Assembly: GCF_000743355.1 (NCBI RefSeq)
Contig: NZ_JQEI01000002.1
Coordinates: 62,001 to 126,000 of the forward strand
DNA length: 64,000 nucleotides
Direction: 5' to 3'
DNA from: Serratia sp. Ag1
Lineage (GTDB): Bacteria; Pseudomonadota; Gammaproteobacteria; Enterobacterales; Enterobacteriaceae
Shown here piece after piece: positions 9,869-19,423 of the stretch. The position numbers were made by a program, and so were the translations under genes. The first letter of the stretch is position 1; each line of letters starts with the position of its first letter. The notes below the pieces were generated by a model. The model was not told the origin of the DNA and made no database searches. It worked only from the letters and a program-made list of their open reading frames with translations.

Positions 9869-10016
9869 AATCGGTGCTGAAGCTATTTTCACCAAAGGAA
9901 AGGGAGGTTTTTGTGATAAGCGAAGGCTTGTGACAACGCGAATATCGAGTGAATACAGGTTATGCGGTGATTGATTACCCCTTAAGCAAAGCGAGTTAAG
10001 CCATAATTAGACGTTC

Positions 10017-11456
10017 TTAATTTTTAACCTGCGCTGCGATGCCAAACCTCACATAACGATGTGCCTCTTTTTCAGCGAGTTCACTGTTTATGGCGAGAGT
10101 CAGCCCGAAGGTATTGATCCCATTCTGGCTACTGGCAAACACATCGCCACGATGCATTATCGCCACCGCCCTGACGATGGAAAGTCCGAGTCCATGGTGT
10201 GTATCACTGCGTGTACGGGAAGGATCAGCACGATAAAAACGTTCAAACAAACGTTTCAGGTGCTCATCTGAGATGGCTGCCCCCATATTGGCGACCGCGA
10301 TGGAGGCCAGATTATTCTCTCTGCCGATCGTCACCTTCACGGTGGTACCAGGAACAGCATGCCGGGCACTGTTTTCCAGTAAATTCGCTAGAGCGCGGTG
10401 GAAAAGTCGCCGATCAATGCGTGCCGTGAGATCTCCCTCGACATGAATAGACAGGTTTTTTTCAGCAAAGGACGGCTCCACATACTCCGTAGTCTTGTAG
10501 GTCTCTTCACTCAGAGACACGTCGGTTAACTGGGTTGCATGTTCCCCAGCCTGAGCATGGGAGAGGAACAGCATATCGTTGACGATAGAGGTCATTCTCT
10601 CGAGTTCTTCCAGATTGGACTCCAGTAACTCCTCGAGTTCATGTGTTTCGCGTTGCCGTGACAAGCCGAGCTGTGTTTGCCCCAGCAGATTGGTCAGCGG
10701 GGTTCTCAGTTCATGAGCCACATCGGCGTTAAAACTTTCAAGTTGTCGCCAGGCGATTTCCTGCCGTTCGAGTACGCCATTGAATGCCACGGCCAGCTTT
10801 TGCAGTTCCTCCGGCAGCGTTGAGGTATCCAGGCGCTGCCCGTAATTTCCCGGTGCGAGGTGATGGGCCTGAGCGCTGAGTTTGTTGACAGGGCGCATGC
10901 CTATTCTGGCAATCACAAACCCTAACTGGGCCACTAATAAAACACCGATTGCGCTGATGAAGATCAGTGTACGGGTAAATTCATTCAGGGTACCCATATA
11001 CGGTGTGGAGTCGATAGCCACTACATAGCGCAGAGCGGGGCGCTCCCCTTGGGCAGGAATTTCCGACATCAATAAAAACAGAGAGCATGACTCTTCTGTG
11101 GCACCGGGAACTTTGCTGAATCCTTTGCTCAGCGAAGCCCAGGTTACCCCGCTAGGTGGCGGGCCACCCACCTGAAGCCGGGGATCTTCACTGAGGATCC
11201 AATACTGTACGCGGCCACCCTCAGCCGTGGCCAAATCGGTAAATTTGGTCGTCAGCGTTTGCCAGCCGTCCAGCGTGGTGCGGGAGAGGATCCAGGGAGC
11301 CATCAGCGACTCCCTGAACTGCAATTCGTTATGCATCTGCTTTTGCAATGAATCATGCAGGGAGCTTCGCAGCACAATACCCAGAACTAACACGATCAGT
11401 ATGGAGGCCAAGGCAAACATCAGCGCCAATCGTCCAGAGATAGAACGCTTAATCAT
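10017..11456 (-). CDS. CusS/HprS-type sensor histidine kinase
   Basis: This 479-residue inner-membrane kinase has a first transmembrane segment (about 10-30), a periplasmic sensor domain (31-162), a second transmembrane segment (163-184), HAMP, and the H-box DVAHELRTPL with phospho-acceptor His248. N, G1 and G2 ATP-binding boxes follow (LLENSARHA, HHGLGLSIV). The layout is that of heavy-metal sensor kinases (CusS/PcoS/HprS). The periplasmic domain lacks an obvious Met- or His-rich metal patch, so the ligand is not predicted. It lies 12 bp after the response regulator. It occupies roughly the qseBC position of E. coli, but its sequence type is different. Confidence 0.85.
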   Translation of the reverse strand: MIKRSISGRLALMFALASILIVLVLGIVLRSSLHDSLQKQMHNELQFRESLMAPWILSRTTLDGWQTLTTKFTDLATAEGGRVQYWILSEDPRLQVGGPPPSGVTWASLSKGFSKVPGATEESCSLFLLMSEIPAQGERPALRYVVAIDSTPYMGTLNEFTRTLIFISAIGVLLVAQLGFVIARIGMRPVNKLSAQAHHLAPGNYGQRLDTSTLPEELQKLAVAFNGVLERQEIAWRQLESFNADVAHELRTPLTNLLGQTQLGLSRQRETHELEELLESNLEELERMTSIVNDMLFLSHAQAGEHATQLTDVSLSEETYKTTEYVEPSFAEKNLSIHVEGDLTARIDRRLFHRALANLLENSARHAVPGTTVKVTIGRENNLASIAVANMGAAISDEHLKRLFERFYRADPSRTRSDTHHGLGLSIVRAVAIMHRGDVFASSQNGINTFGLTLAINSELAEKEAHRYVRFGIAAQVKN

Positions 11457-11467
11457 GATAATTCTCT

Positions 11468-12160
11468 CTATTTAACCTGGCGTTCGGGGCGGGTTTCAAG
11501 GACATACCCCATGCCGCGCACCGTATGTAGCAGTTTGACCGGGTAGGGTGCATCAATTTTCGCCCTCAGGCGTTTTATCCCGACCTCAACCACATTGGCA
11601 TCACTGTCAAAATTCATGTCCCAGACCTGCTCTGCAATCATCATTTTTGAAAGGATCTCTCCTTGATGTCTGGCTAACAGGCTTAACAGAGCGAACTCTT
11701 TTGCGGTCAGTTCAAGACGTTCACCGGCTCTTGTTACACGCCTTGCCAGCAGGTCCAGATGCAGATCGTTAATGTGCAATTGAGTGACATCTACGCCATC
11801 ACTCGGACGCCGCCGCAACAACGCCTGGATACGGGCAACCAGTTCAATCAGCGAAAAAGGTTTAGGCAGATAGTCGTCTGCACCCTGACGCAGACCCTTG
11901 ACACGTTCATCAACCGAACCGCGAGCAGATAACATCAGCACCGGGGTTTGCTTGTTGGCGCGCAGACCTTCCAGAACACTATAACCATCCATGCCAGGTA
12001 ACATGACATCCAGCACAATCGTATCGTAATCATACTCAAGGGCCAGGTACAATCCGTCCGTACCGTTGGCTGCCACATCTACGGTAAAACCCAGTTCGCT
12101 GAGTGCGCGATTGATATAGGAAGACGTCTTCTCCTCATCTTCTACCAAGAGTAACCGCAT
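11468..12160 (-). CDS. OmpR/CusR-family response regulator
   Basis: The start at 12160 (ATG preceded by GGGAG) gives 230 residues; an upstream in-frame ATG would add 7 residues without a better site. The receiver domain has the acidic pair in VEDEE, phospho-acceptor Asp51 in [11 protein letters not shown] and a conserved Lys in YLPKPFS. The winged helix follows ([19 protein letters not shown] and ending [10 protein letters not shown]). It is co-transcribed with the kinase. Palindromes of CusR-box form lie directly upstream and in front of the CMD-cupin operon, so autoregulation and control of the exported enzymes are likely. No metal efflux genes are nearby. Confidence 0.87.
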   Translation of the reverse strand: MRLLLVEDEEKTSSYINRALSELGFTVDVAANGTDGLYLALEYDYDTIVLDVMLPGMDGYSVLEGLRANKQTPVLMLSARGSVDERVKGLRQGADDYLPKPFSLIELVARIQALLRRRPSDGVDVTQLHINDLHLDLLARRVTRAGERLELTAKEFALLSLLARHQGEILSKMMIAEQVWDMNFDSDANVVEVGIKRLRAKIDAPYPVKLLHTVRGMGYVLETRPERQVK

Positions 12161-12236
12161 ATTCGTGTCTCCCTTACCCATCAGGACAATAAACGCCTTA
12201 TTTCACTTATCTTATCGGTTGATGACCAACACCAAG

Positions 12237-12263
12237 CTGACATTTTCCTGACATTCTTGTCAG
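12237..12263. promoter_or_regulatory. CusR-like operator between regulator and exported hydrolase
   Basis: CTGACATTCTTGTCAG (12248-12263) is an inverted repeat with 6-bp arms and the same 16-base geometry as the site at 9853. An extra direct half-site, CTGACATTTTC, lies 11 bp to its left. The site sits in the divergent region between the response regulator and the hydrolase at 12422, so it could serve both. Confidence 0.6.
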
Positions 12264-12303
12264 AAAAGTATTTTTCTAACTGACAGAAATGTTATCTGGC
12301 CGT

Positions 12304-12321
12304 CATGCTGATGTCAGCATG
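12304..12321. promoter_or_regulatory. 18-bp perfect palindrome upstream of exported hydrolase
   Basis: CATGCTGATGTCAGCATG is a perfect inverted repeat with 8-bp arms and a TG centre, about 100 bp upstream of the hydrolase start. It contains TGTCAG half-sites like the neighbouring operator but has different spacing, so it could be a second site for the same regulator or for another one. Confidence 0.45.
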
Positions 12322-12421
12322 CCCCCCGTAGACTACCTGTAAACTTACCCCTCGCCAAAAAGACCAAAAGGAGTGTCGGGGTAATACGTTGTTTATTTTA
12401 GATATCTGGAGGATTCTTTAA

Positions 12422-13477
12422 ATGAAATACAACGTTTTTAAAACAACATTATTAGCGGCAGCGATCACTCTTTCATCTGGGGGCGCAATGGCAGCAGATT
12501 ATAAATTAAATCCGTTTACGTTGACCTATGACGGTGCGATTACTGAAAACGTGAAAGGAAAAGTCAATATTCATCCGGTCACTTACAAATTGAATGGGCT
12601 GGACATTGCCGCCAACGTGTATACCCCGGCGAATTATGAGCCCGCTAAAAAATACCCGGCAGTCGTTGTAGCTCACCCCAATGGCGGCGTGAAAGAGCAG
12701 GTTGCTGGCTTATATGCCCAGCGTCTGGCAGAACAGGGCTACATTACCATTACTGCTGATGCGGCGTATCAGGGCGCGAGCGGTGGTTTGCCCCGTAATG
12801 TCGACAAACCGGCGTACCGGATTGAAGACATTCACGGCATGGCAGATTTCATCACCCAGTATCCTGGCGTAGACACCGTCCGTTTAGGCCTGCTGGGCAT
12901 CTGCGGAGGGGGAGGCTACTCCTTGAAGGCAGGGCAAACCGACAAACGATTTAACGCCATTGCTACGTTGAGCATGTTTGACTCTGGCCTGGTCAGACGC
13001 AACGGTTATCAAGATTCACAACTCGCCACGATACAAGAACGTCTAAAGCAAGCCTCTGATGCGCGAGCACAGGAGGCCGCTGGCGGTGAGGTTATTTATC
13101 TGGGGGATGCCAAGCTGACGGATGAACAAATTGCCAAACTGCCGTTTGACCTTTATCGGCAAGGTTTTGAGTACTACGGCAAGACTCACGCCCATCCCAA
13201 CTCGACCTTCAGATACACCGCCAGCAGTCTGCTCGATTTAATGAGATTCGATGCGGCAAGCAATATGGATTTAATTAATAAGCCGCTATTGATGATAGCA
13301 GGCAGTAAAGCTGACTCTCTGTATATGAGTGAAAAAGCGTTTAAAGGCGCGAGCAACGCGAAAGATAAGGAACTGTTCCTGATTGACGGTGCAACCCATA
13401 TTGAAACCTATTGGAAGCCGGAATATGTGAATCAGGCCGTGGGGAAACTGGATCAGTTTTACGGCAAAAACTTATAA
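12422..13477 (+). CDS. Exported alpha/beta hydrolase with predicted Cys nucleophile (dienelactone-hydrolase-like)
   Basis: This 351-residue protein has a 24-residue signal peptide ending GGAMA. It has an alpha/beta hydrolase fold: VVAHPNGGVKEQ (oxyanion region, 83-93), nucleophile elbow LLGICGGGGY with Cys161 where a serine is usual, AGSKADS (acid) and DGATHIETYW (His). A cysteine nucleophile is the hallmark of dienelactone hydrolases; related E. coli proteins of the YcjY type are similar in my recollection. The gene is divergent from the two-component system, with the CusR-like sites between, and preceded by GGAGG. The substrate is unknown. Confidence 0.8.
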   Translation: MKYNVFKTTLLAAAITLSSGGAMAADYKLNPFTLTYDGAITENVKGKVNIHPVTYKLNGLDIAANVYTPANYEPAKKYPAVVVAHPNGGVKEQVAGLYAQRLAEQGYITITADAAYQGASGGLPRNVDKPAYRIEDIHGMADFITQYPGVDTVRLGLLGICGGGGYSLKAGQTDKRFNAIATLSMFDSGLVRRNGYQDSQLATIQERLKQASDARAQEAAGGEVIYLGDAKLTDEQIAKLPFDLYRQGFEYYGKTHAHPNSTFRYTASSLLDLMRFDAASNMDLINKPLLMIAGSKADSLYMSEKAFKGASNAKDKELFLIDGATHIETYWKPEYVNQAVGKLDQFYGKNL

Positions 13478-13583
13478 GAATAAAACGACTCACCCTCTCT
13501 TATCTTGCGTCAACACATGCGGATAAAAGTATCACGTTGTCTGTTATGCCGCTGCCATGATCATTTCTATGGCAGCAGAGTAA

Positions 13584-14480
13584 TTATAAGGTCTGCCCAT
13601 CAATATGCGCGCTAACATAGTCCAGAAAACAGGTGATACGCGCCGCCAGTTGCGTATTGCGGTAATACACCGCATTGATTGGTTGGCGCACATCCAGCGT
13701 TTCTTCTTCTAACAGCGTCACTAACCGCCCTGCACGCCGATCTTCACGGGTCATAAAATCCGCCAACTGCACAATCCCTACCCCGTGCAACGCCAACTGC
13801 CGCAGCGTTTCGCCGCTGGAAGCTGATAATGTCGGGGTAATGGCGAAATGTTCCGCCTGCGGGTTACGCAACGGCCACTGATTCAGGGATTCTGGCTGGG
13901 TGAACCCGAGCAGGCAATGCTGACTCAATGCGTCAACGCTGCATGGAGCACCGAAACGGGCAATATATTCCGGGCTGGCGAGAATGCGTAACCGGCTGGC
14001 ACCCAGCAGGCGCGCATGGATGGTTGAGTCGCGCAGCGCGCCGATGCGGATGGCAATATCGGTACGTTTCTCCAACAGATCGATAATCTGGTTATCAGTA
14101 TGCAGTTCCAGCTCAATCTGCGGAAAATGTTGGCGAAAACCGGCCACCAACGGCACGATAACGTGTTCCATAAAGGGGGCTGCAGCGTTGACGCGCAACC
14201 TGCCAGCCGGGAGCTGGCGGCGCAGCGCCATCTGCTCTTCAGCGTTCTCGACCGAATGGATAATCTCGCGTGCATGCGCGAGAAAACTCAGCCCTTCTTC
14301 GGTCAGTTCCAGGCGGCGGGTAGTACGGCGTAATAAGGTAGTATCGAGCTTTTTTTCCAGGCGGCTGAGCGCGCGACTGATACCAGAGGTGGTCTGGCCG
14401 AGGTGTTCGGCGGCTGAGGTTATGGAACCACTGTCAACCACCGCGATGAACGCCTGTAATTCTTCGAGGGTAATCTTCAT
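13584..14480 (-). CDS. LysR-type transcriptional regulator
   Basis: The start at 14480 gives 298 residues beginning MKITLEELQAFIAVVDSGS; seven further upstream codons are probably untranslated. The N-terminal winged helix (SITSAAEHLGQTTSGISRALSRLE) is followed by a LysR substrate-binding domain. It resembles the large DmlR/YhjC-like subgroup, which has no shared ligand. It points toward the exported hydrolase convergently and lies downstream of parE on the same strand. There is no divergent partner that would hint at a target. The function is unassigned. Confidence 0.8.
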   Translation of the reverse strand: MKITLEELQAFIAVVDSGSITSAAEHLGQTTSGISRALSRLEKKLDTTLLRRTTRRLELTEEGLSFLAHAREIIHSVENAEEQMALRRQLPAGRLRVNAAAPFMEHVIVPLVAGFRQHFPQIELELHTDNQIIDLLEKRTDIAIRIGALRDSTIHARLLGASRLRILASPEYIARFGAPCSVDALSQHCLLGFTQPESLNQWPLRNPQAEHFAITPTLSASSGETLRQLALHGVGIVQLADFMTREDRRAGRLVTLLEEETLDVRQPINAVYYRNTQLAARITCFLDYVSAHIDGQTL

Positions 14481-14521
14481 CCTTTCCGCCCTGAATATCA
14501 CAGCGCCTCTCTGGAGCCGAT

Positions 14522-14549
14522 GTTGGGGCCGTGGGACACCGGCCCCAAC
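14522..14549 (-). terminator. Hairpin downstream of parE
   Basis: A 10-bp GC-rich stem GTTGGGGCCG / CGGCCCCAAC starts 4 bases after the parE stop codon. There is no T tract, so it may act as a 3'-end stabiliser or a weak terminator. Confidence 0.4.
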
Positions 14550-14552
14550 GCC

Positions 14553-16454
<1,902 letters not shown>

Positions 16455-16504
16455 TTATTTTTCGTGGTTAAGGGGAGGTGCCGGAACCGTCTGTCTCTTC
16501 AGTA

Positions 16505-16528
16505 TATACCCGCCATACTTGAAGTTGC
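16505..16528. repeat. Palindromic intergenic repeat, terminal fragment (copy 1)
   Basis: TATACCCGCCATACTTGAAG followed by TTGC matches the terminal sequence of the copies at 24386, 55952 and 60799. Only one end is present, so this is a decayed copy between parE and yqiA. Confidence 0.55.
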
Positions 16529-16535
16529 AGCGGTG

Positions 16536-17111
16536 TTATAGCCCTAAAAAATCCACAATCTGGGGGAAGTAGTGTTCGAAACCGACGAAGGCGTGGTTTC
16601 CACCTGACTCCACCGTTTGCCGACAGGCGCTGTAATAAGCCACGGCCTGCCCGTAATCGAGGACTTCATCGCCCGTTTGCTGTAGCAACCAGATTAAATC
16701 CGGCGACTCCAAGGGATCGATCTGCATCACTTTCAGATCGTAAACGTGGCGTGACTCTAACACATATTGCTGGCCGGTGTAGGGGTTCTCGTTTGGCCCG
16801 AGGTAATCGAGCAGCAGTTCAAACGGCTTCACTGCCGGGTTCACCACCACGGCGGGCAAAGCAAAACACTGCGACAACCAGGTCGCGTAATAACCCCCCA
16901 GCGAAGAACCCACTACGCCCAGCATCCGGCCTGCACGTTCCATGACCAGATTCTCAAGCATTTCAGCGGCCTCTTCCGGGTAAGGCGGCAACTGTGGCAC
17001 CAGCATAACGATCTCGGGATGATGTACAGCCAGCCACGCTTTGAAAGAGGTCGCTTTAGCCGAGAGCGGCGAGCTGTTAAAACCATGCAGATAGAGCAAT
17101 GTTGAAGGCAT
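16536..17111 (-). CDS. yqiA: Esterase YqiA
   Basis: This 191-residue cytoplasmic alpha/beta hydrolase is of the UPF0227 family. It has the oxyanion segment [10 protein letters not shown] (7-16), the nucleophile elbow [11 protein letters not shown] and a C-terminal [10 protein letters not shown] histidine. Homologues hydrolyse short-chain acyl esters in vitro; the physiological substrate is unknown. The start codon overlaps the cpdA stop by one base (TGATG at 17109-17113), indicating translational coupling in the nudF-yqiB-cpdA-yqiA-parE series seen in E. coli. Confidence 0.93.
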   Translation of the reverse strand: MPSTLLYLHGFNSSPLSAKATSFKAWLAVHHPEIVMLVPQLPPYPEEAAEMLENLVMERAGRMLGVVGSSLGGYYATWLSQCFALPAVVVNPAVKPFELLLDYLGPNENPYTGQQYVLESRHVYDLKVMQIDPLESPDLIWLLQQTGDEVLDYGQAVAYYSACRQTVESGGNHAFVGFEHYFPQIVDFLGL

Positions 17112-17938
17112 CAGTAGCCGTCCGAATCCATGTCGGGGCGGAAGTCATCGTTTTCCAGCCGGAATACCTGAGTTTCTACACGCCCATCGGGCAGCAGATC
17201 AAGGTAGCGCCAGCCTGGAGAGACTTCGTCAATAGTAAAATTGGTACAGTGTGGTTTGAATTGCACACAGGTTGAAGGGGATGCCAGCAGGCGACGCCCT
17301 TGCCAGTCAAGATCCAGCTCCTGGTGAATATGGCCGCACAGCAGGGTATTCACTTTAGGATAACGCGCCAGTACCGCAGCCAGCATGTGCGGGTTGCGCA
17401 GGCTGTGTTGATCGAGCCAGGTGCAGCCAGAAGGCAATGGATGATGATGCAGCAACAGCAGCGTATAGCGATCCGGGTGAGCCATCAGGCCACGCTCCAG
17501 CCATTCCAACTGGTAGTCGCTCAGTTCGCCGTAGGGCACCCCGAAAACCTGGCTGTCCAACAGCAGCACCTGCCAGTTATCCCCCAGCAGAATATGCTTG
17601 GAAGGCGCAATTCTGGCAGCCGCCAGCGCATCGACCATCGCCGGTTGGAAATCGTGATTGCCCGGCAACCATGCACAAGGAGCAGGCAAGCGAACAATCC
17701 CTTCAGCAAAATGACGGTAGGCCGCTTGGGAATGATCCTGTGCCAGATCGCCGGTTGCCACGATCAAATCACACGCCCGCTGTTGGGCGATAATGGCATC
17801 CAGCACGGCGTGATAGCTGGAATAGGTATTGATGCCCAGCAAAGTTTCACTTTCGCCGGCAAAAAGGTGGGTATCTGTAATTTGCAGGATCCTGACCGCT
17901 TCCCCACTCGCCACGGGCAGTTTCAACAGGCTTTCCAA
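17111..17938 (-). CDS. cpdA: 3',5'-cyclic AMP phosphodiesterase CpdA, TTG start
   Basis: CpdA hydrolyses cAMP and so tunes CRP signalling. The start is a TTG at 17936-17938, preceded by AAAGGA at 8-base spacing. It gives 275 residues beginning with an (M/L)ESLLKLP sequence, the length and start of the E. coli protein. The open frame continues 68 codons upstream, but that part is repeat-derived. Metallophosphoesterase motifs are visible: [34 protein letters not shown] and CGHIHQE. The upstream region to yqiB is filled by a copy of the palindromic repeat, which probably separates expression of the two genes. Confidence 0.93.
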   Translation of the reverse strand: MESLLKLPVASGEAVRILQITDTHLFAGESETLLGINTYSSYHAVLDAIIAQQRACDLIVATGDLAQDHSQAAYRHFAEGIVRLPAPCAWLPGNHDFQPAMVDALAAARIAPSKHILLGDNWQVLLLDSQVFGVPYGELSDYQLEWLERGLMAHPDRYTLLLLHHHPLPSGCTWLDQHSLRNPHMLAAVLARYPKVNTLLCGHIHQELDLDWQGRRLLASPSTCVQFKPHCTNFTIDEVSPGWRYLDLLPDGRVETQVFRLENDDFRPDMDSDGY

Positions 17939-17968
17939 ATGGTGTCCTTTGTTATTGCAGTCTGTCTT

Positions 17969-18090
17969 TACCCGTCGTCTTTCAAGCTGTAACGTTGTTG
18001 ACTGCGCTCGTTCACCGCAGTCACTTAGCCATCGAAGCTCCCGAGGACTCACGAGCTTGCCGCCTGGTTGCAACTTGAAATCCAAGGGTA
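17969..18090. repeat. Palindromic intergenic repeat (copy 2)
   Basis: This 122-bp element begins TACCCGTCGTCTTTCAAGCT and ends TTGCAACTTGAAATC-CAAGGGTA. Its ends are imperfect inverted repeats. The core has cagtcacttag and aagctcc pieces that match the core of copy 3. It fills the cpdA-yqiB gap and abuts the yqiB stop codon (TTA at 18091). Confidence 0.6.
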
Positions 18091-18516
18091 TTACATAACC
18101 GGAACCGCCACCGCTCCATGCGCCAAACAATAGCGCAACCAATCAGCAAGAAACTGGTTAATTTGATGCTTTTCGTCACGTTGATGCAACTTTTTATTCG
18201 GATAATCATAACGCGCTTTAAAGCGGTAGATCTGCTGACTGGAACACACTTCCGCAACCATCGCGTCAAAATATAACCGCACCGTCATGGCAGGCAGGCT
18301 CCAGTAGCTGACCGCAGGCGCAATCTGTTCAATCTCAACCAGCGCGGTATAACGCGTCGATTCAACAATCGTCAGACGATAACTGGCGCCGCTCACCTGA
18401 TAAGTCACAGTTTCACCTACTTCGTCGTTGCGTGGCAGCAAACGGCGCAATTGTGCGAAATTGGTTTCACACAATCTCATCATTTCCGGAAAATCAGGGG
18501 GATAGCGCTTTTGCAT
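18091..18516 (-). CDS. yqiB: DUF1249 protein YqiB
   Basis: This 141-residue protein of unknown function is conserved in gamma-proteobacteria next to nudF and cpdA. It has no signal or membrane segment. Typical stretches are [17 protein letters not shown] at the N-terminus and [17 protein letters not shown] in the C-terminal half. Its ATG follows the nudF TAA with no base between them, so the two genes are translationally coupled. Its stop codon is formed at the boundary with a palindromic repeat copy. No function is assigned. Confidence 0.9.
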   Translation of the reverse strand: MQKRYPPDFPEMMRLCETNFAQLRRLLPRNDEVGETVTYQVSGASYRLTIVESTRYTALVEIEQIAPAVSYWSLPAMTVRLYFDAMVAEVCSSQQIYRFKARYDYPNKKLHQRDEKHQINQFLADWLRYCLAHGAVAVPVM

Positions 18517-19149
18517 TTAGTCGACCCACTCTACTTTGAGCGATTCATGGTGCAACTCCAGCCATTGCAGTGCAATCACTGAGGCAGCATTGTCAATCAC
18601 ACCCTCTTCAACCCAGCGGTAAGCCTGTTCACGACTGACCACATGGACACGGATATCCTCATTCTCTTCCTCCAATCCATGGATCCCTTCTGCCGTCAGA
18701 GCATTAACCTCCCCCACCATGATCGATAAGCGTTCACTGGTGCCGCCCGGGCTTGCCAGATAACTCAGCACCGGCTTGCAACGCCCAACCACAACGCCCG
18801 CTTCCTCCAACGCTTCACGGCGGCAAACCTCTTCAACACTTTCATCAGGTTCGATAATCCCTGCCACCATTTCCAGCAACCAAGGCGAAGCAGCAGTGTC
18901 GATCGCCGCAATGCGCAACTGTTCAATCAAGACCACTTCATCCCTTACTGGGTCATAGGGTAGCAGCACTGCCGCATGGCCGCGCTCAAAAATCTCACGT
19001 TTTACCTCACCGCTCATCTCACCATTGAACAAACGATGGCGAAACCGATATAAATTAAGTGAAAAAAAACCACGATATAGCGTCTCACGTGCAATAATTT
19101 CTACATCGTTTTCATCAAAAGTAACGGGTGAAGGCTGCAAACGGTTCAT
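18517..19149 (-). CDS. nudF: ADP-ribose diphosphatase (Nudix)
   Basis: The start at 19149, preceded by CAGGAG, gives 210 residues, matching the family; the frame is open 23 codons upstream without a better site. The Nudix box GIIEPDESVEEVCRREALEE followed by AGVV is intact. The enzyme splits ADP-ribose to AMP and ribose-5-phosphate, limiting non-enzymatic ADP-ribosylation. It heads the nudF-yqiB-cpdA-yqiA-parE series and is divergent from tolC. Confidence 0.94.
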   Translation of the reverse strand: MNRLQPSPVTFDENDVEIIARETLYRGFFSLNLYRFRHRLFNGEMSGEVKREIFERGHAAVLLPYDPVRDEVVLIEQLRIAAIDTAASPWLLEMVAGIIEPDESVEEVCRREALEEAGVVVGRCKPVLSYLASPGGTSERLSIMVGEVNALTAEGIHGLEEENEDIRVHVVSREQAYRWVEEGVIDNAASVIALQWLELHHESLKVEWVD

Positions 19150-19423
19150 CAAGCAAATTCTCCTGTGTAAGTATGCCGGTAAAATAAACTGTTTTGATGA
19201 CAGAAACGGCAGGGTCATCTTCTCCGGCTTTGTGATAGATTGTTAACCATGATATCAGGTGATATGTGTGCAAACAGTCAACGTAGCGCCCTGAAAGGTA
19301 AAAGTTCTGTGAGATGGCACATTAAGCCAACTTAAGCCATCAACGCACTCTGCTAGAATCGGCAATTATTTCGTCTATCGTCAGCGCTAACATAGCAATA
19401 TTGCTGCACAACAAGGAATGCAA

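Noticed and set aside
10017-12160. Assignment of the two-component system as QseBC
   Set aside because: The position resembles the qseBC site of E. coli, but the kinase layout and the TGACA-N4-TGTCA boxes fit the CusSR/HprSR group better.
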